Part shown: in pieces, positions 44,800-56,546 of the stretch
Layout of the letters: the number at the start of each line of letters is the position of its first letter
How positions within the stretch are numbered: the stretch's first letter is position 1
Assembly: GCA_030847615.1 (NCBI GenBank)
Contig: JAUMIR010000004.1
Span: 232,542,501-232,606,500 of the forward strand
DNA from: Gambelia wislizenii
Taxonomy: Eukaryota; Chordata; Lepidosauria; Squamata; Crotaphytidae
Reading direction: 5' to 3'
Length of the DNA: 64,000 nt
Translations under genes and position numbers: made by a program
The notes under the pieces: generated by a model
Told to the model about the DNA's origin: nothing
Database searches by the model: none
What the model saw: the letters and a program-made list of their open reading frames with translations, nothing else

Positions 44800-45625
44800 C
44801 ACATAACGAAATTGTGGGTTCATCTTTAACAGTATTAACTACTTCTTTTGGAGCAATCAAGGAGTGTTAACATGGAACATCCCATGTGTTAAATGTGCAG
44901 CTTCTTCTATGGTTCTAAAATTCCATATTCCATTAGCATGGCAAAAGTACTTTTAACAGGCTGATATTCACGTAGATAAAAATGAAAACTACAGTCTGTG
45001 GAGATCCTAAAAGGAACTTCATATTCAGCCTGCTGGGAGTTAATAAACTGAGTATTTATTTGAATGACAGGAAGAAGTCAATTTCTAGAGTTTCTGCATT
45101 GCGCTGGAGTCAGAGGTGAAAGAGTTCACATACAATGGAGATGCTGCTTTCAGATTCTGGCAATGCTGGGGAAAGGAGGAACTTCAACAGGAAATCTTTG
45201 GGAAATTATACAGGAACCAATAGAAATTCCTTAGAAGAATGCCTGATATCTTATTCTTACAATCTCCAAAAGAAGAAACTATATATTCTGATGGAAATGT
45301 AGTCTCCCAAAACAATGGCAAAAACCTGATAAGGGCTAGGTTCTTTGTCCTTGTTAATTTTCAAAGAAAAGAGTTTCATTTATTTTCATAATGCAACAGA
45401 GCAGAAGGTTGAGTTTAGAATAAATGAGAAATGGCATTGGGTATATCACTTTCGTTTTGTACACATTAAGTGAATCATACTACTGTTATTATGTTGTTAT
45501 ATTATTAGTGATAGGCACTTCAGATGGAAGAAATGTGTTGGGAGGTTGTGGATTTGTTTCTATAGTTCTCATTTTTTAAATCTCTCTCCCCTGACCCCTC
45601 TCTATATGTATCTAAACAACATTCC
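44800..45625. other. Low-copy intergenic sequence
   Basis: No element or gene recognised. Confidence 0.4.
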
Positions 45626-45635
45626 TGTAGTCTGA

Positions 45636-46213
45636 GGAGATTGTCAGATAGGAACGCAAAAAGTGTTCCTGTCCCACAATCTCCAGTTCCTTCCTGTCCC
45701 GGCACAATAACCCTCCCCACCTCACTTACTTTCTCTTCCATGGAAAAGGCAGCCCAAAAATGAATGGAGCTCTGACAGAGCTCCATTCACTTCTGGGACT
45801 GAAATCCTGTCTGTTCTTGCAAGAAGACACGAACGCATGAAATTCAAAAATAAAAATAAACACAAAAAGTTACACCAAACAAAAAAACACACTTTAAAAC
45901 TTCCAAGTAACCCGGGGAGGGTCATAAAAAGTGTGTCACTTACCTGGACGTCCCAATCTCACCCGGAAGTGTTCGTGCCAGACCACCCATTGATGCTGCA
46001 TTCCCGAGAATTAAATGGCCTGAGGTTTCACACTCTGACAATGCTGGCACCAAATCGCAATGGGCGATCTATTGATGGCTCAAACCGTCAATAGAAAGAA
46101 ATGCCATTATGACAGCAGAGAAATGCAAAAGGACAATGTTGTCTGATATTGGTGTCCTTTTGTGTTCCTCTGGCATCATTATGGTGCCACATTAGCCGCA
46201 CCTGATAATCTCC
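45636..46213. mobile_element. TIR element, GGAGATTGTCAGATAGG family, 578 bp
   Basis: Left end GGAGATTGTCAGATAGGAAC, right end GCACCTGATAATCTCC, with TGA on both sides (45633-45635 and 46214-46216). Subterminal AGGAACGCAAAAAGTGTTCC hairpin. Same orientation and layout as 26214-26794; the right half has a CAAAAGGACAATGTTGTCTG / TTGGTGTCCTTTTG fold. Confidence 0.88.
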
Positions 46214-46400
46214 TGAGATTATTTTCTGCCAATTCCCAGCATCAGCTGCAGCATTATATTCCCACCCTTCAGTTATTTTTTAAAAAATTCTGAGACATTC
46301 CAGAACAAAAAAATATTCTTTGATCGTTTTTCTCCCTCTTTCTCTCAGTTTAAGAGTTATAATGCATCAGTGCAATAGCGCTTTTGCACTATAGCACTTT

Positions 46401-46626
46401 TGTTGTTGTGTGCCTTCAAGTCATTTCCAATTTATGACAACCCTAAGACAAACCTATCATGGGATTTTCTAGGCAAGATTTCATCAAAGGAGGTTTGCCC
46501 TTGCCTTCCCTTAAGGCTGAGAGACTGTGACTTGCCCAAGGTCACCCAGTAGGTTTTCATGGTCAAGGGGGGATTTGAACCCAGGTCTTCTAGAGTCTTA
46601 GTCCAATACTCAAATTACTACACCAT
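46401..46626 (-). mobile_element. tRNA-derived SINE, second copy
   Basis: Minus strand: ATGGTGTAGTAATTTGAGTA (A box region), ACCTGGGTTCAAATCCCC (B box region), then ACCCTGGTGACC-type wording, a CTCAGCCTTAAGGGAAGGCA block and TTGGAAATGACTTGAAGGCA with an ACAACAACA tail. More complete than the copy at 35010-35194. Confidence 0.85.
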
Positions 46627-46971
46627 TACTACACTCTTACTATAGCACTACAACTCAAAAAAAAAAAATTAAAATCAGAGAGGAGAAAATTTTTCCTTCA
46701 AACCACAGGACTACCTTAGCAAACTATTTGCTAGTTTTTTCAAAAGCTTTTGGAAGAGCCCTACTGCACAAATAGCTCCTAGATAACTACAAATAGCTCC
46801 TAGAGAGAATGGAATGAGTGGACATGGAGGTGATAACCAGCAAAACCCAAGGAGCTATACCATGAGAACTCACACTTCTTTTTGGTCAATGTTGAAGAAT
46901 CCAATATCCAGTGTAAAGGTAATCTTGGATACCAATCAGCTGCGGTCTGTCATCCTGGAAGGAACATACAA

Positions 46972-47179
46972 GGGGGCTGTTTACACAATGAAAATGTCCT
47001 GGGAAGAATTCGTGTTGATCCCTGGCAGTTTACACGTACATCGGGTCGGGTACGTGATTTTTGGAAGGGGGGCCACCTTTTATCCCTCAACCTGCGGGAC
47101 TTCCAGTCCCGCAGTTTGTGCCGGTTTTTAAAAAAGTCACGGGAGGATTCAGAAAATTGGAAATGTAAACAGCCTGGGA
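46972..47179. mobile_element. Possible short TIR element (GGCTGTTTACA ends)
   Basis: GGGGGCTGTTTACACAATGA at the left and AAATGTAAACAGCCTGGG at the right are inverted over about 11 bp (GGCTGTTTACA). ACA is near both borders, but boundaries are uncertain. A further TGTAAACAG word at 48112-48120 could be the true distal end, in which case the element would span about 1.15 kb. Confidence 0.4.
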
Positions 47180-47199
47180 CAAAATATCTCGGTACTAGG

Positions 47200-48120
47200 G
47201 GATGACCGGAAATGGTGACTGGGGGCAGGCTTAGAGATCAGCAACCAGAAAAGGAGGGGTCAGTCACCCGTTCAACAGATCCAGACTCACCAGCCGAAAA
47301 CAAAGGCATCCCTTCCAGCTGCACAAAGGTTGATGTGTGTGTGCACGCACATGTACTCAATCACCTTTTTAAATGGATTTCTACACTGCAAACCCTTCAG
47401 TTTTACCTTTAGCTCTACTGCATGTTACAGAGAGATCGTCGTTGCCCATTCATCCCCTGCCTTGGTCATCTCCCTGGGTCGGAACGGGCACATTAAAATA
47501 TTCAAGCCTCTGAGCGAATTAGCACCCTTTAATTCCCCCTCTCTGTGTTTGTGTCTTTCAAAACGCCTGCCTATGGCCGGCTTGAAATCTCTGCAGCATG
47601 CTGTTAGGGTTAATATTTTAAAGAGGCAAGGGGAAACCCAAGCGGCTTGATTTCAAAAGGAAAGCCCTCAGCTTGATTTAAAAGCACTCAGCTTGATTTC
47701 AAAAGGAAAGCCCTGCGTCTGAGCGAAAGATCTGTCTGGATCTTTCAAAATGCTTTCTGCCTCCTCTGAAAGGGTTAAAATTTTAAAGAAGCAAGGGGGA
47801 ATAACAAATCTCTGCCCCACCTCTCTCCCCCCCCCGCCAGCCAATAGCATCGCTCGTGGCGCGGAACTCTAAAGGAAGTACGTCACCAAGGTTGTGAAAA
47901 CACGAGTAATTGCATCTTTGATTGACAGCCAAAAAAGAAAAATTAAAACCTAAACAAAACTGGAACTTTGGACATGTAAATATCAGTCACGGGACCACCC
48001 GGGATATCCAGATCAGTGACATAAATCGTATAAACAGCGAGGGGCAGATTTGTGATCACAAAGTCACGGTAAGCACCGCGACAATTTCTGTCGTGTAACT
48101 GGCACCAAGGACTGTAAACA
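47200..48120. other. CpG-richer segment with an internal tandem duplication
   Basis: GGGTTAATATTTTAAAGAGG (47607) recurs as GGGTTAAAATTTTAAAGAAG (47772), offset 165 bp, and GCTTGATTTCAAAAGGAAAG occurs at 47645 and 47690. 47820-47890 is C-rich and CpG-rich (CCAATAGCATCGCTCGTGGC). It stands out from the AT-rich surroundings, but no transcript signal is established. Confidence 0.45.
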
Positions 48121-48589
48121 GAGGAGAGTGGAAAGGAGAGGTGGAAGGATTCCTCTGAGTACCTTTCAAGAGATAAATGCAGCTATTGCATTGTTTTCAA
48201 TAGTATTTCATTATGCTAGCAGGCAGAGATCCTGGTTATTGAAGATACCTTTGCCTAATTTGGAGAGACTCCTCTTCCACCTAAGCCCACCCCATTCAGG
48301 AGGGCCCCTTGGTTCTTAGGAGAGGCTTTGGGGAGCTGGATGAAGGAAAGACAGAGAAGGCACTTTCTATGACCTCCCTCCTACCATCAAAGCATTAGGT
48401 ATAATCCAGTGAGCTTTAAGAACAACATCAAAGGGATGATTTTTTCTCTCCTCTCTTTTTCCATCTTCTCTCTTTCTTACCCACACACTTTCACAGAGTC
48501 AGGTGAAGGTGAATAGTGGGATGACAAATTGCTTTATTTTTTAGCGGATTATTTTATAACATAGACAACTGGAAGGAGGGTGTATAAAG

Positions 48590-49067
48590 ACATTTGTTTG
48601 TTTGTTTGTATCCTACCTTTTTCATAATCTGGGACTCCAGATGACTTACAAAAGTTAAAACAGGTACAGGTAAATTTTATATTGTTAAAATATAATTAAA
48701 CAATCTGTAGAACTGAAAACAAATAAAAGCATAACTATTTAAAAGAAAAACAAATCTAAACAACAACACATATGAAAGGCCCTTTCCCCCTGAGCAGCCA
48801 GCCCTTAAAGCTGCCTAGGAAATGACAACCAGGAGGGTGACAGGTCTAACCTCTAGGAAGGGAGTTCCAGAACCTGGGAGCAGGCACCAAGAAGGCCTTC
48901 TTGTGTTCCCACCAGATGTGCCAGTGAGAGTGCTAGAATAGACAGAAAGCCTCCCCAAAATGTTTCAAAATACTTACAGGCTCATATATTTTACAGACCT
49001 TCAAATAACCTGGACCTGAGTATTTAAAGTTCTAAAAGGCTTGAGACCACAATATTTGAAGGAGCAC

Positions 49068-49070
<3 letters not shown>
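48590..49070 (-). repeat. Interspersed LINE-type repeat relic
   Basis: TTGTATCCTACCTTTTTCAT with GACTCCAGATGACTTACAA, then GGGAGTTCCAGAACCTGGGA and GAAGGCCTTCTTGTG, in the same order as 41806-42235. Decayed. Clade not assigned. Confidence 0.5.

Positions 49071-49071
<1 letters not shown>

Positions 49072-49100
<29 letters not shown>
49072..49100. repeat. (AC)n microsatellite
   Basis: About 14 AC units at the 3' edge of the CR1 fragment (minus strand). Confidence 0.85.
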
Positions 49101-49104
<4 letters not shown>

Positions 49105-49401
49105 GTTGGAAGAGACCACAAGGACCATCTAGTCCAACCCCCTGCCCTGCAGGAATACACAATCAAAGCATTCCTGACAGATGGCCAACCAGCCTATTTT
49201 AAAAACCTCCAAAGAAGGGGATTCCACCACACTTCGAGGCAGTGTATTCCACTTCTGAACAGCTCTTACTGTCAGGAAGTTCCTCCTAATGTATAAGTGG
49301 AATCTCTTTTCCTGTAGCTTGAGTCCATTGCTCAGTGTCCTAGTCTCTGGAGCAGCAGAAAACAAGCTTGCCCCATCCTCAGTGTGACATCCCTTCACAG
49401 A
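49101..49401 (-). pseudogene. CR1-type LINE C-terminus and 3' end
   Basis: Minus-strand frame: CHTEDGASLFSAAPETRTLS, LQEKRFHLYIRRNFLTVRAV, QKWNTLPRSVVESPSLEVFK. The 3' part has GGTTGGACTAGATGGTCCTT and CTTCCAACTCTAT. The fragment is cut on its 5' side by the palindromic element at 49408. Confidence 0.85.
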
Positions 49402-49407
49402 CACACA

Positions 49408-49738
49408 GGAGATTTTCAGACAGGCAAAAATCACTCTTTGCCGCGCGAGCAGCCTCCCGAAACTGCTGCGCGGCAAGGGTCTTCTTCGGACGACGCTGTG
49501 CCTCTGGCGAAACCGTCCGTGTCACTTCCGTGAAGCTTGGGACGGCTCCGCGTCATATTTCAATCACGGAGGCTGCCCGTGATTGAAATATGACGCGGAG
49601 CCGTCCCAAGCTTCACGGAAGTGACACGGACGGTTTCGCCAGAGGCACAGCGTCGTCCGAAGAAGACCCTTGCCGCGCAGCAGTTTCGGGAGGCTGCTCG
49701 CGCGGCAAAGAGCGATTTTTGCCTGTCTGAAAATCTCC
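49408..49738. mobile_element. 331-bp near-perfect palindrome, fold-back TIR element
   Basis: Arms 49408-49569 and 49577-49738 (162 bp each) are inverted copies with a single mismatch that I can see (position about 49434), around a 7-base centre AGGCTGC. Ends are GGAGATTTTCAGACAGGC and its inverse, the same terminus as the other TIR elements here. ACA flanks it on both sides, within an AC-rich context. It is GC-rich with many CpG dinucleotides in AT-rich surroundings. Because it is palindromic, both strands give the same 50-residue translation; no function is implied. Confidence 0.95.
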
Positions 49739-49744
49739 ACACAC

Positions 49745-50405
49745 ACATGTACACCTGCCTGAGATTTCAGATCTGCTGGAGAGGTCCTCCCCGTTTTCCC
49801 TTAATCAGGAGGAAATGCTGTGGGAAGATACAGGAGAGGGATTTGTCTGCTGTGGCATCCCAGTTACAGCATACCTTGTTCTTGGAAACCCGACTGGTGC
49901 CAGCACTGCTGTCATTCTTGCACCAAGTGATTAACACCGTTGTTGGGGCCTAATTGGTTTTGCACAAACCCTCATATGTACCTGGTTTTAAATTATTTAA
50001 AATTATTTTACCTGGTTTGAATTTTCCTTTTTTAACTTGTTAAATTGTTTTAATATTTTTTCAGCACTTAAAAATCACTTTTATTGTTTACTGGGACATT
50101 TTAAAAGCAGCTGAAAAGTGGGACAATGGAGAATTAATTGGGGCTGTCCCTGCCAAATGGGACAGTTGTAGAGCATCTGTTTACAGTCTACCTACTCAAC
50201 TATGTAGGTAGAATTGCCAACCAAGATAATACTTTGTACATCTAAAACATCCAGAAAAGTGTATGCCATAATACAATTTCTTGGCTTTTAAGGTGCCAGA
50301 ACACTTGTTGCTGCTTTTCTTGCAACAGAATAACAGGACTACTGCTGTAAAAACTATTACTTCATTTGTGATGCTCCTATTTAATCAGAATAGATTGCCA
50401 GCACT
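49745..50405. other. Intergenic sequence with a possible LINE relic
   Basis: 49750-49950 has wording such as GAGAGGGATTTGTCTGCTGT that may be a further part of an L2/CR1-like element, but I cannot place it. 49980-50060 is AT-rich. Confidence 0.3.
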
Positions 50406-50411
50406 GACTTA

Positions 50412-50968
50412 AGACTTTATCAGACGCTCCCCTTAAAGCATTCTTTTGCTGGCATAAAAAAATCCATTTTTGTGCCAGCAAAAGAATGCTGCCCCCCACA
50501 CTTACTTTGCTTTCCCAGAAAAGGCAGCTCCAGCAATAAAGAAGAAGTTAATGGAACTCCATTCACTTCCTCCTTTGAAATCCCGTGGAATATTATGAGA
50601 CTTCATTGCACAGGAATTAAAAAAAAAAAACAGTAAAAAAGTGGGGGGAAACACAAAAAACACATTTAAAAACTTACAAGTAACCCGGGGAGAATCATAA
50701 AAAGCTACCAGGATGTCGTGATCTCACCCGAGTGTTTTTATGTCAGACAAGCCATTGACGGGGTAAGTACGGTTTTTAAAAAAAGTGAGGTTTCACATCC
50801 GGCAAAAAAACACCACGGGGGATCAATTGATGGCTTAAGGTGTCATTTAAAAAGTATGGGGTTTTAAGGGGACATAACTGCGAAAGGGCAACGTTGTGTG
50901 GTACATGCACCCTTTCGCAGTTATGTGGCATTGTTATGATGCCTTATTCTGTGGGTCTGATAAAGTCC
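50412..50968. mobile_element. TIR element, GGACTTTATCAGACG family, 557 bp
   Basis: Left end AGACTTTATCAGACGC (first G mutated), right end GTCTGATAAAGTCC, with TTA on both sides (50409-50411 and 50969-50971). Subterminal hairpin at 50435-50493: AGCATTCTTTTGCTGGCATA pairs with GCCAGCAAAAGAATGCT. A second hairpin at 50881-50929: ACATAACTGCGAAAGGG pairs with CCCTTTCGCAGTTATGT. Confidence 0.9.
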
Positions 50969-50971
50969 TTA

Positions 50972-52240
50972 GAGTAAAGAGGGCTATTATTCTGTAAATA
51001 TTGTCAGAATCAATTGCTGGAGGCTGTATAGTACATTAAAAGCTGTGGGGGGTAACTGTCTGCTAAGAGCCTCTGTCCTAAATACTGGATTTTGTATAAC
51101 CCGTACGATGCAATACAGAAAAGGAAGCTGACTGGCTGCTTCACCAGGAAGAAACAGAGAAAACAACCCGTGAGTCAATAATCTAGGTTAGTGACTTTAG
51201 ATGACTATTAGGATTTCTTGCTACCTGACAGATTCATAACTCAAAACGAATGTCAAAAGCTCAGCTGGATAGTCAGACAGAATGTAAGTGGAATCTTATT
51301 TGCATGAATTGCTGTTAAACAGATGGTAACCCTGACTTGCACACATGACTGTGGAATGCAATAAAATCAGTCCGTTCTGGGAAAATATTTTGTCTCCACT
51401 TATGTGGCCGACTAAAACTACAGGTCTGATTTTTATGAAGTCCTACTCATGGAAACAATCCTGATACATATGAGAGGAAGAGAGGGAAAGGTGATGTGTA
51501 AGCTTGTGATGCAAACTACATACCAAAAGAAATTTCAGGGAAATGTGGACAAAATGAAAGTGACTTGAATTTTAGCACAAAAAAGTATAAAGTGAGCATC
51601 TGCATTTTTGTGTCTTTCACAAACCTCAGATAATAACTGGTTGCTTAAAGGAATAGTCAATCAAGTATTTGTTAGGCTGGAAAATCAGATTCACTTCCCC
51701 ACACAGACACAGATTTCAGATCATCGAGCCAAACTGGAGATGATGTTCAGAAATCAACAATCTGCGCTTGTATTTAATGAGCCAAAGAGAACTGGATCAG
51801 GGCCACTGTGATGGCAGGTGAATATGAAATCATCTCCCTCCCAAACAGTTTTCCCAGTGTGAACCCTTGCGCCCACTACAAAACTGTTATTATACCCATG
51901 GGAGAAACATACACATTCTATAATGGTATCTGCATACTTTCCCTTTGCAGAATGAAGAGCTACTTGTCAGAGGAAACAAGGATATAAAACTAAGACAACG
52001 AGGAGGGAAAGATGCAGTCTGGAACTCCTAGAATTTCCTAGCCAACAGCCACCATGTTAGCTGGAGGCTTCTAGGAGATGTAATCCCAAAAGTCACTTTC
52101 TAAACTCTCCAGTAGCATGGCTCTAATCTGATCCAGCATCCAGATTCTCTTAGCTTTAGTAGTAAACATGTATTGTGTGCCTTTAGAATTCATTCTGAAC
52201 CATTCTTCCTGTCAGAGGTGGTCCTCCAAATTTTTAGGAT
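50972..52240. other. Low-copy intergenic sequence
   Basis: No element or gene recognised apart from a CTTCTAGGAGATGTAATCCC-type MITE word near 52065. Confidence 0.4.
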
Positions 52241-52245
52241 TTCAG

Positions 52246-52600
52246 ATAGAATCATAGAATTGCAGAGTTGGAAGAGACCACAAGGGCCATCCAGTCCAAC
52301 CCCCTGCCACGCAGGAAATCTTGATCAAAGCATCCCCGACAGATGGCCATCCAGCCTCTGTTTAAAGACCTCCAAGGAAGGAGACCCCACCACGCTCCGA
52401 GGGAGCATGTTCCACTGCCGAACAGCTCTTACTGTCAAAAAGTTCCTCCTAATGTTGAGGTAGAAACTCTGTTCCTGGAGCTTGCATCCATTGCTCCGTG
52501 TTCCAGTCTCTGGAGCAGCAGAAAACAAGCCTGCTCCATCCTCAGCGTGACATCCCTTCAAATACTGTTTGAGAGTAACAACTAGCATAGCCAATGGTAA
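52246..52600 (-). pseudogene. CR1-type LINE C-terminus and 3' end
   Basis: Minus-strand frame: GCHAEDGAGLFSAAPETGTR, SNGCKLQEQSFYLNIRRNFL, TVRAVRQWNMLPRSVVGSPS, LEVFKQRLDGHLSGML, then 3' wording with GGTTGGACTGGATGGCCCTT and TCTATGATTCTAT. More complete than the copy at 49101. Confidence 0.88.
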
Positions 52601-53029
52601 GAGATTCTGAGTTGTCCTGAAAAATATTTTGAGAGCCCAAATGTTCCCCTCCCTGTTCCACATCAAAAGATAGGGCAACAATTTAACCAGCTTTTTTTGA
52701 AAAAAATTTTTGCCTGCTATCTTGAAATGCAACCAGAAACACTGCTATCCCTCTCAGTTCTACTTTTATTTTTCCCTATGTAGAGATAGTCTTCACATGG
52801 AGAAAACATGTAGCCTGAATAGACATGTGATACTATTTTTTTTCATTCTTCTGTGAGACAGAAAGAAAGTACATATAACAGCCTTTTTTTTAAATTTCAG
52901 ACTCATAAAACCAACAGAAGCATCAGTTTACTAGTGAATAACTGCTTTTTCCTATATGGAGATGGCATGGCTACATAAAAAAGTTATGCCAATTTGATAT
53001 CACTTTATCTGTCACAAGTGTGGTGATAA

Positions 53030-53240
53030 TTAACTGCTCACTAGAGAGCTGTAGCAGATTTCCTGAACTGCAGTGCCAAAGCTACCCTGAGAAGAGGAGC
53101 TAGGAATTAAATCAGAGTACCTTGGGAGTTATAGTTCAGAGAAGTGCACTAGCACTTTCTAGTAGAGAGATCTAAGTACCTTACTAAACTACAAATCCCA
53201 CAACTCCTTAGGACTGAGCCGTCTGAGTTAAAATGGTATC
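53030..53240. repeat. Decayed fold-back repeat
   Basis: AAACTACAAATCCCACAACT and GGGAGTTATAGTTCAGAGAA are partly inverted, as in the 10730-10953 element. Ends not preserved. Confidence 0.4.
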
Positions 53241-55230
53241 AAACTGGTAAAAGTGTGTTACTGCAGTTACACCTAGACCTAAATTCTATTGTTTATCTCA
53301 GCTTGGGTTTACCCACTAAATCAGTTGGGTATACCTATATGTTGACTCACCATTCAACAACTGGAATGACTCTAGTTGGGATTAATCAAAAGGATTCAGG
53401 TTTAGAGATTCTTTGCAGGAAAATCAGATGCTGTGTAAAATGAATCAAAGGCAGTAGCTGAGCCTGTATTTGAGTATGCTAGATGTGCAGTCTAATTCTC
53501 CCTGGTGCAACCTGTAGTGCCCAAATCTTTCTGGACTTCACTCCCAAGTGTTAGCTGCAAGTGCTTTGAGATTACACACTCACCACAATCCATATCCTCC
53601 TCTACCACAGCTGCAAGCTGGGGGCGGGGACTGGAAGTCTTTGATTCTGTTTTCACTTAACGTAGTTTCATACTGCATCCAAACATTAAACTGTGATTTA
53701 TTCTAGCTATGCTTTATTCGGGGGAAAGCAAGTCAATTTCACAAAGCACAGTCAAATGTGGCTTTTCTATAAACCATAGTCAGAACTAACACATTTTTGT
53801 AAGGCTCAGATATAACACAGAACAAAAGTTACTTTTCCGACGACAGCCCTCCAGAATCCACAGGAAACATGATTAGTGACCGTGATGGCTAGGGGATTCT
53901 GCTAGCTATAGTCCAAAAAGTAGTTTTTCCCAAGATTTGTGCAAAATTGCAGTCATTTAAAAATTCACAGAAGCTTTGGATCTCCTCACCACTACATCAG
54001 AGGAAATAATGCTAAATCATAGGTTAGGATTATGTCTAAATGCAGCTAGTGACAGGTAGCCACAACATTGGGAGTTCAATCCCAAGGGCTCCAAGGTTTA
54101 CTCAGCCTTGCATCCTTTCATAGGTCAGTAACACAAGGACCTGGCTTGTGGGGGCAATTAACTAACACACATTGGAAACCGCTTAGTATCTAGCACACTA
54201 TAAAGCGCTGTAGTTAAAATTAATAAAATTATCAGCATCTGATTTTAATGAACCAGCTAACAAGCACATCTTGGGAATGCAGAAGGCAGTAGAGAAAGCC
54301 CATAGGAAAAGATGACAGACTCCATTAAGGACGCCATGGCCCTGGGATTGCAAGACCTGAGCAGGGCTAGTCATACCAGAGTGTTTTGGAAGTCTCTCAT
54401 TCACAGGGTTGCCATAAGCTGCAGCTAACTTGGTTGTCACATAACAACAACAATAAGCAACAGCTACATAACCATAAAAACAGCTCAGGACATAAGGCTG
54501 AATCTGTTTAGCTCTACACTGCCCCAAGGGTATGGCATATTTAGAGAAAGTTACTGCTTTCAAAGGTTTGATGAATTATGCTTTCTCAGACCATTAGCTG
54601 TTCCTTAAGCCTAAGAGATTTATTTCATTAAAAATTTACTCAAATTTAATAGGAAATCAATGTGCCATTTTATGTTTATTGATTGAGAACGAGCTAGTTA
54701 TTTGGGAACTATGCCCCCCCCCCACTCCCTTAACAGAATATCAGTTTCAAAACAATAACAGAAAGGCAAATAGTCTGGTAGACTGGTGACTTAATTGGGA
54801 AAATGTCAAAGAGCTCTTCTTAATTTACATTTGCTAACAGGTTTAGAGACCTCTTGGCCTCAAGGACTGAAATGCTCTCTGTGCTAATTACTTTGGAGTA
54901 GCTTTGTTACCTTCAGATTAAGATGGGTCATATTAAGAAGTCTCATCATTATTTAGATTTTAAAGACATTAAAATTAGTGTAGAACAGTTTTCAGAGACA
55001 TGTGAAAGAACATTTTCCCTGGTAAAGAGGACCATCATTTGAGTATGCTCTCCTATGATAAGCAATAAACATGAGACCTCTGGATTAACCAGGCACTGTA
55101 TCAATACCAGAAGCCTCATCTCTTACTCTTTTGCTCTGTTCAGAAGAGAACATTGGTTCTGGCTTTTTGTCAGGCTCCTTGTCTTAATCTTTGTCTTAAT
55201 CTACATGATGGATCCTGACTGGACAATGCA
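53241..55230. other. Intergenic sequence with small relics
   Basis: 53827-53935 is a diverged GGAAAAGTTACTTT-type fold-back. 54325-54450 is a BovB-like relic (TGGAAGTCTCTCATTCACAG, GGTTGCCATAAGCTG). Nothing else recognised. Confidence 0.45.
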
Positions 55231-55264
55231 CACTCTGAGGACTTTATCAGATACACTAAATACA

Positions 55265-55384
55265 CTCCTACCCAACCATTCTCTGAAGTTTCCAGCCACA
55301 GATGCAGGTGAAACATCAGGAATAAACTCTTCCAGAACATGGCCTCACAGCCCAGAAAAAACCCACAGAAAACCTTTTAAAAAG
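55265..55384 (+). mobile_element. PLE 3' fragment with 11-bp target duplication
   Basis: Encodes PATDAGETSGINSSRTWPHS, the PLE tail. CACTAAATACA occurs at 55254-55264 and again at 55385-55395. The uninterrupted relative at 15165 has the corresponding CATCAATTACA only once. Only about 120 bp was inserted, a minimal PLE end. Confidence 0.82.
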
Positions 55385-55942
55385 CACTAAATACAGCTTC
55401 ATAACAACACCACATAAACGTGAAAGAGCACACTTATCAGATGACGTCGCCCTTTCGTGTTTATGTGCCTGGCAAAACCTGTCCTACTTTACTGATGGCT
55501 GAAGCCATCAATTGATCCCCCGTAGCACTTTAGTATCCCCCGTAGCATTGCCAGTGTGTGAAACCTCATGCCATTGTACTCACGTCAATGCAGCATCAAT
55601 GGCCAGTTTGGTGCGAACACTTCCAGGTGAGATTGTGACATCCAGGTAAGTGACACACTTTTTATGACCCTCCCCAGTTTACTTGTAAGTATTTAAGTGT
55701 TTGTATGTGTTTTTAAAAACCTTTTCTGTGTTGTTTTTGTGTGTTTTTAAAATTTCCCATGCAAGCATCTTCTCGTGAGAATCTGCAGGATTTTGAATGA
55801 GGAAGTGAACAGAGTTCCATTCACTTCCTCTTTCATTGCTGGGAAGCCTTTGCCGGGAAAGCAAGGTAGGTGCAACATGGGGATGAAACCGGCAAAAGTT
55901 ATGCTGGCAAAAGAATGGATTATTTGGGAGTAATCTGATAAA

Positions 55943-56546
55943 GGTCCCGTCTACATGGTAAAAAAAAATGTACGCCGTTCGGAAGATCACTCTTCCGTAC
56001 ACACAGGCGTTCGGATTCATGCGTGTCATTCAGAAGGGGGGCTAGTGAATCCCCTGTAAACTATGTGGATTCGGCGTTCAGGAGGATTAGCGGATCCTGG
56101 CATAAAATATGTACAGCCGTTCGAATGGTTGATGGTCTGTACGCCCCATTTGCACACATACGAACAGACAGTTTAGTCTGATTGGCTGGCCGAGTAGAGG
56201 GGGTGGGGCTAGCAAGGAGGGGAATTGGGAGCGGCCGCCATGTTGGATTCCCGGCTAAGCGAGAGTCCGGTAAGTCGGTGAATTTTATATATTTTTATTT
56301 TTATTTTACTTTGTAAATAGGGAAAACCGAATGTCCACAAATCAGGCACCTTTTTAAATAAAAAAAAAGTGGTGGGAGATTTAAAACTGCCGCTTGGCTT
56401 GCTCGCTCCAGCCAGCTGGGGAAGGGGGCTCATACGGAGTTTAGGGGGGTAAAAAATCGTGTAGGCGGATCGTATGCATACGAACGGCTGCCTATTTGTA
56501 TTTCTTACCCCCCAAACGGATTTTTTTTAATCGTATAGACGCAGCC
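55943..56546. mobile_element. TIR element GGTCCCGTCTACA family, second copy, 604 bp
   Basis: Left end GGTCCCGTCTACATGG, right end AATCGTATAGACGCAGCC. AAA flanks both sides (55940-55942 and 56547-56549); removing it restores GATAAAGTC, the terminus of the host element. Close in sequence to 41018-41623 over its full length, with many intact CpG. Confidence 0.9.

Noticed and set aside
47820..47890. A CpG-island promoter with a CCAAT word
   Set aside because: The CpG-rich patch is short, has no associated exon and lies in a duplicated, repeat-like segment. Promoter function is unsupported.
49368..49754. Two matching open frames on opposite strands
   Set aside because: They are identical only because the DNA is a palindrome. 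No start context or domain supports a protein.
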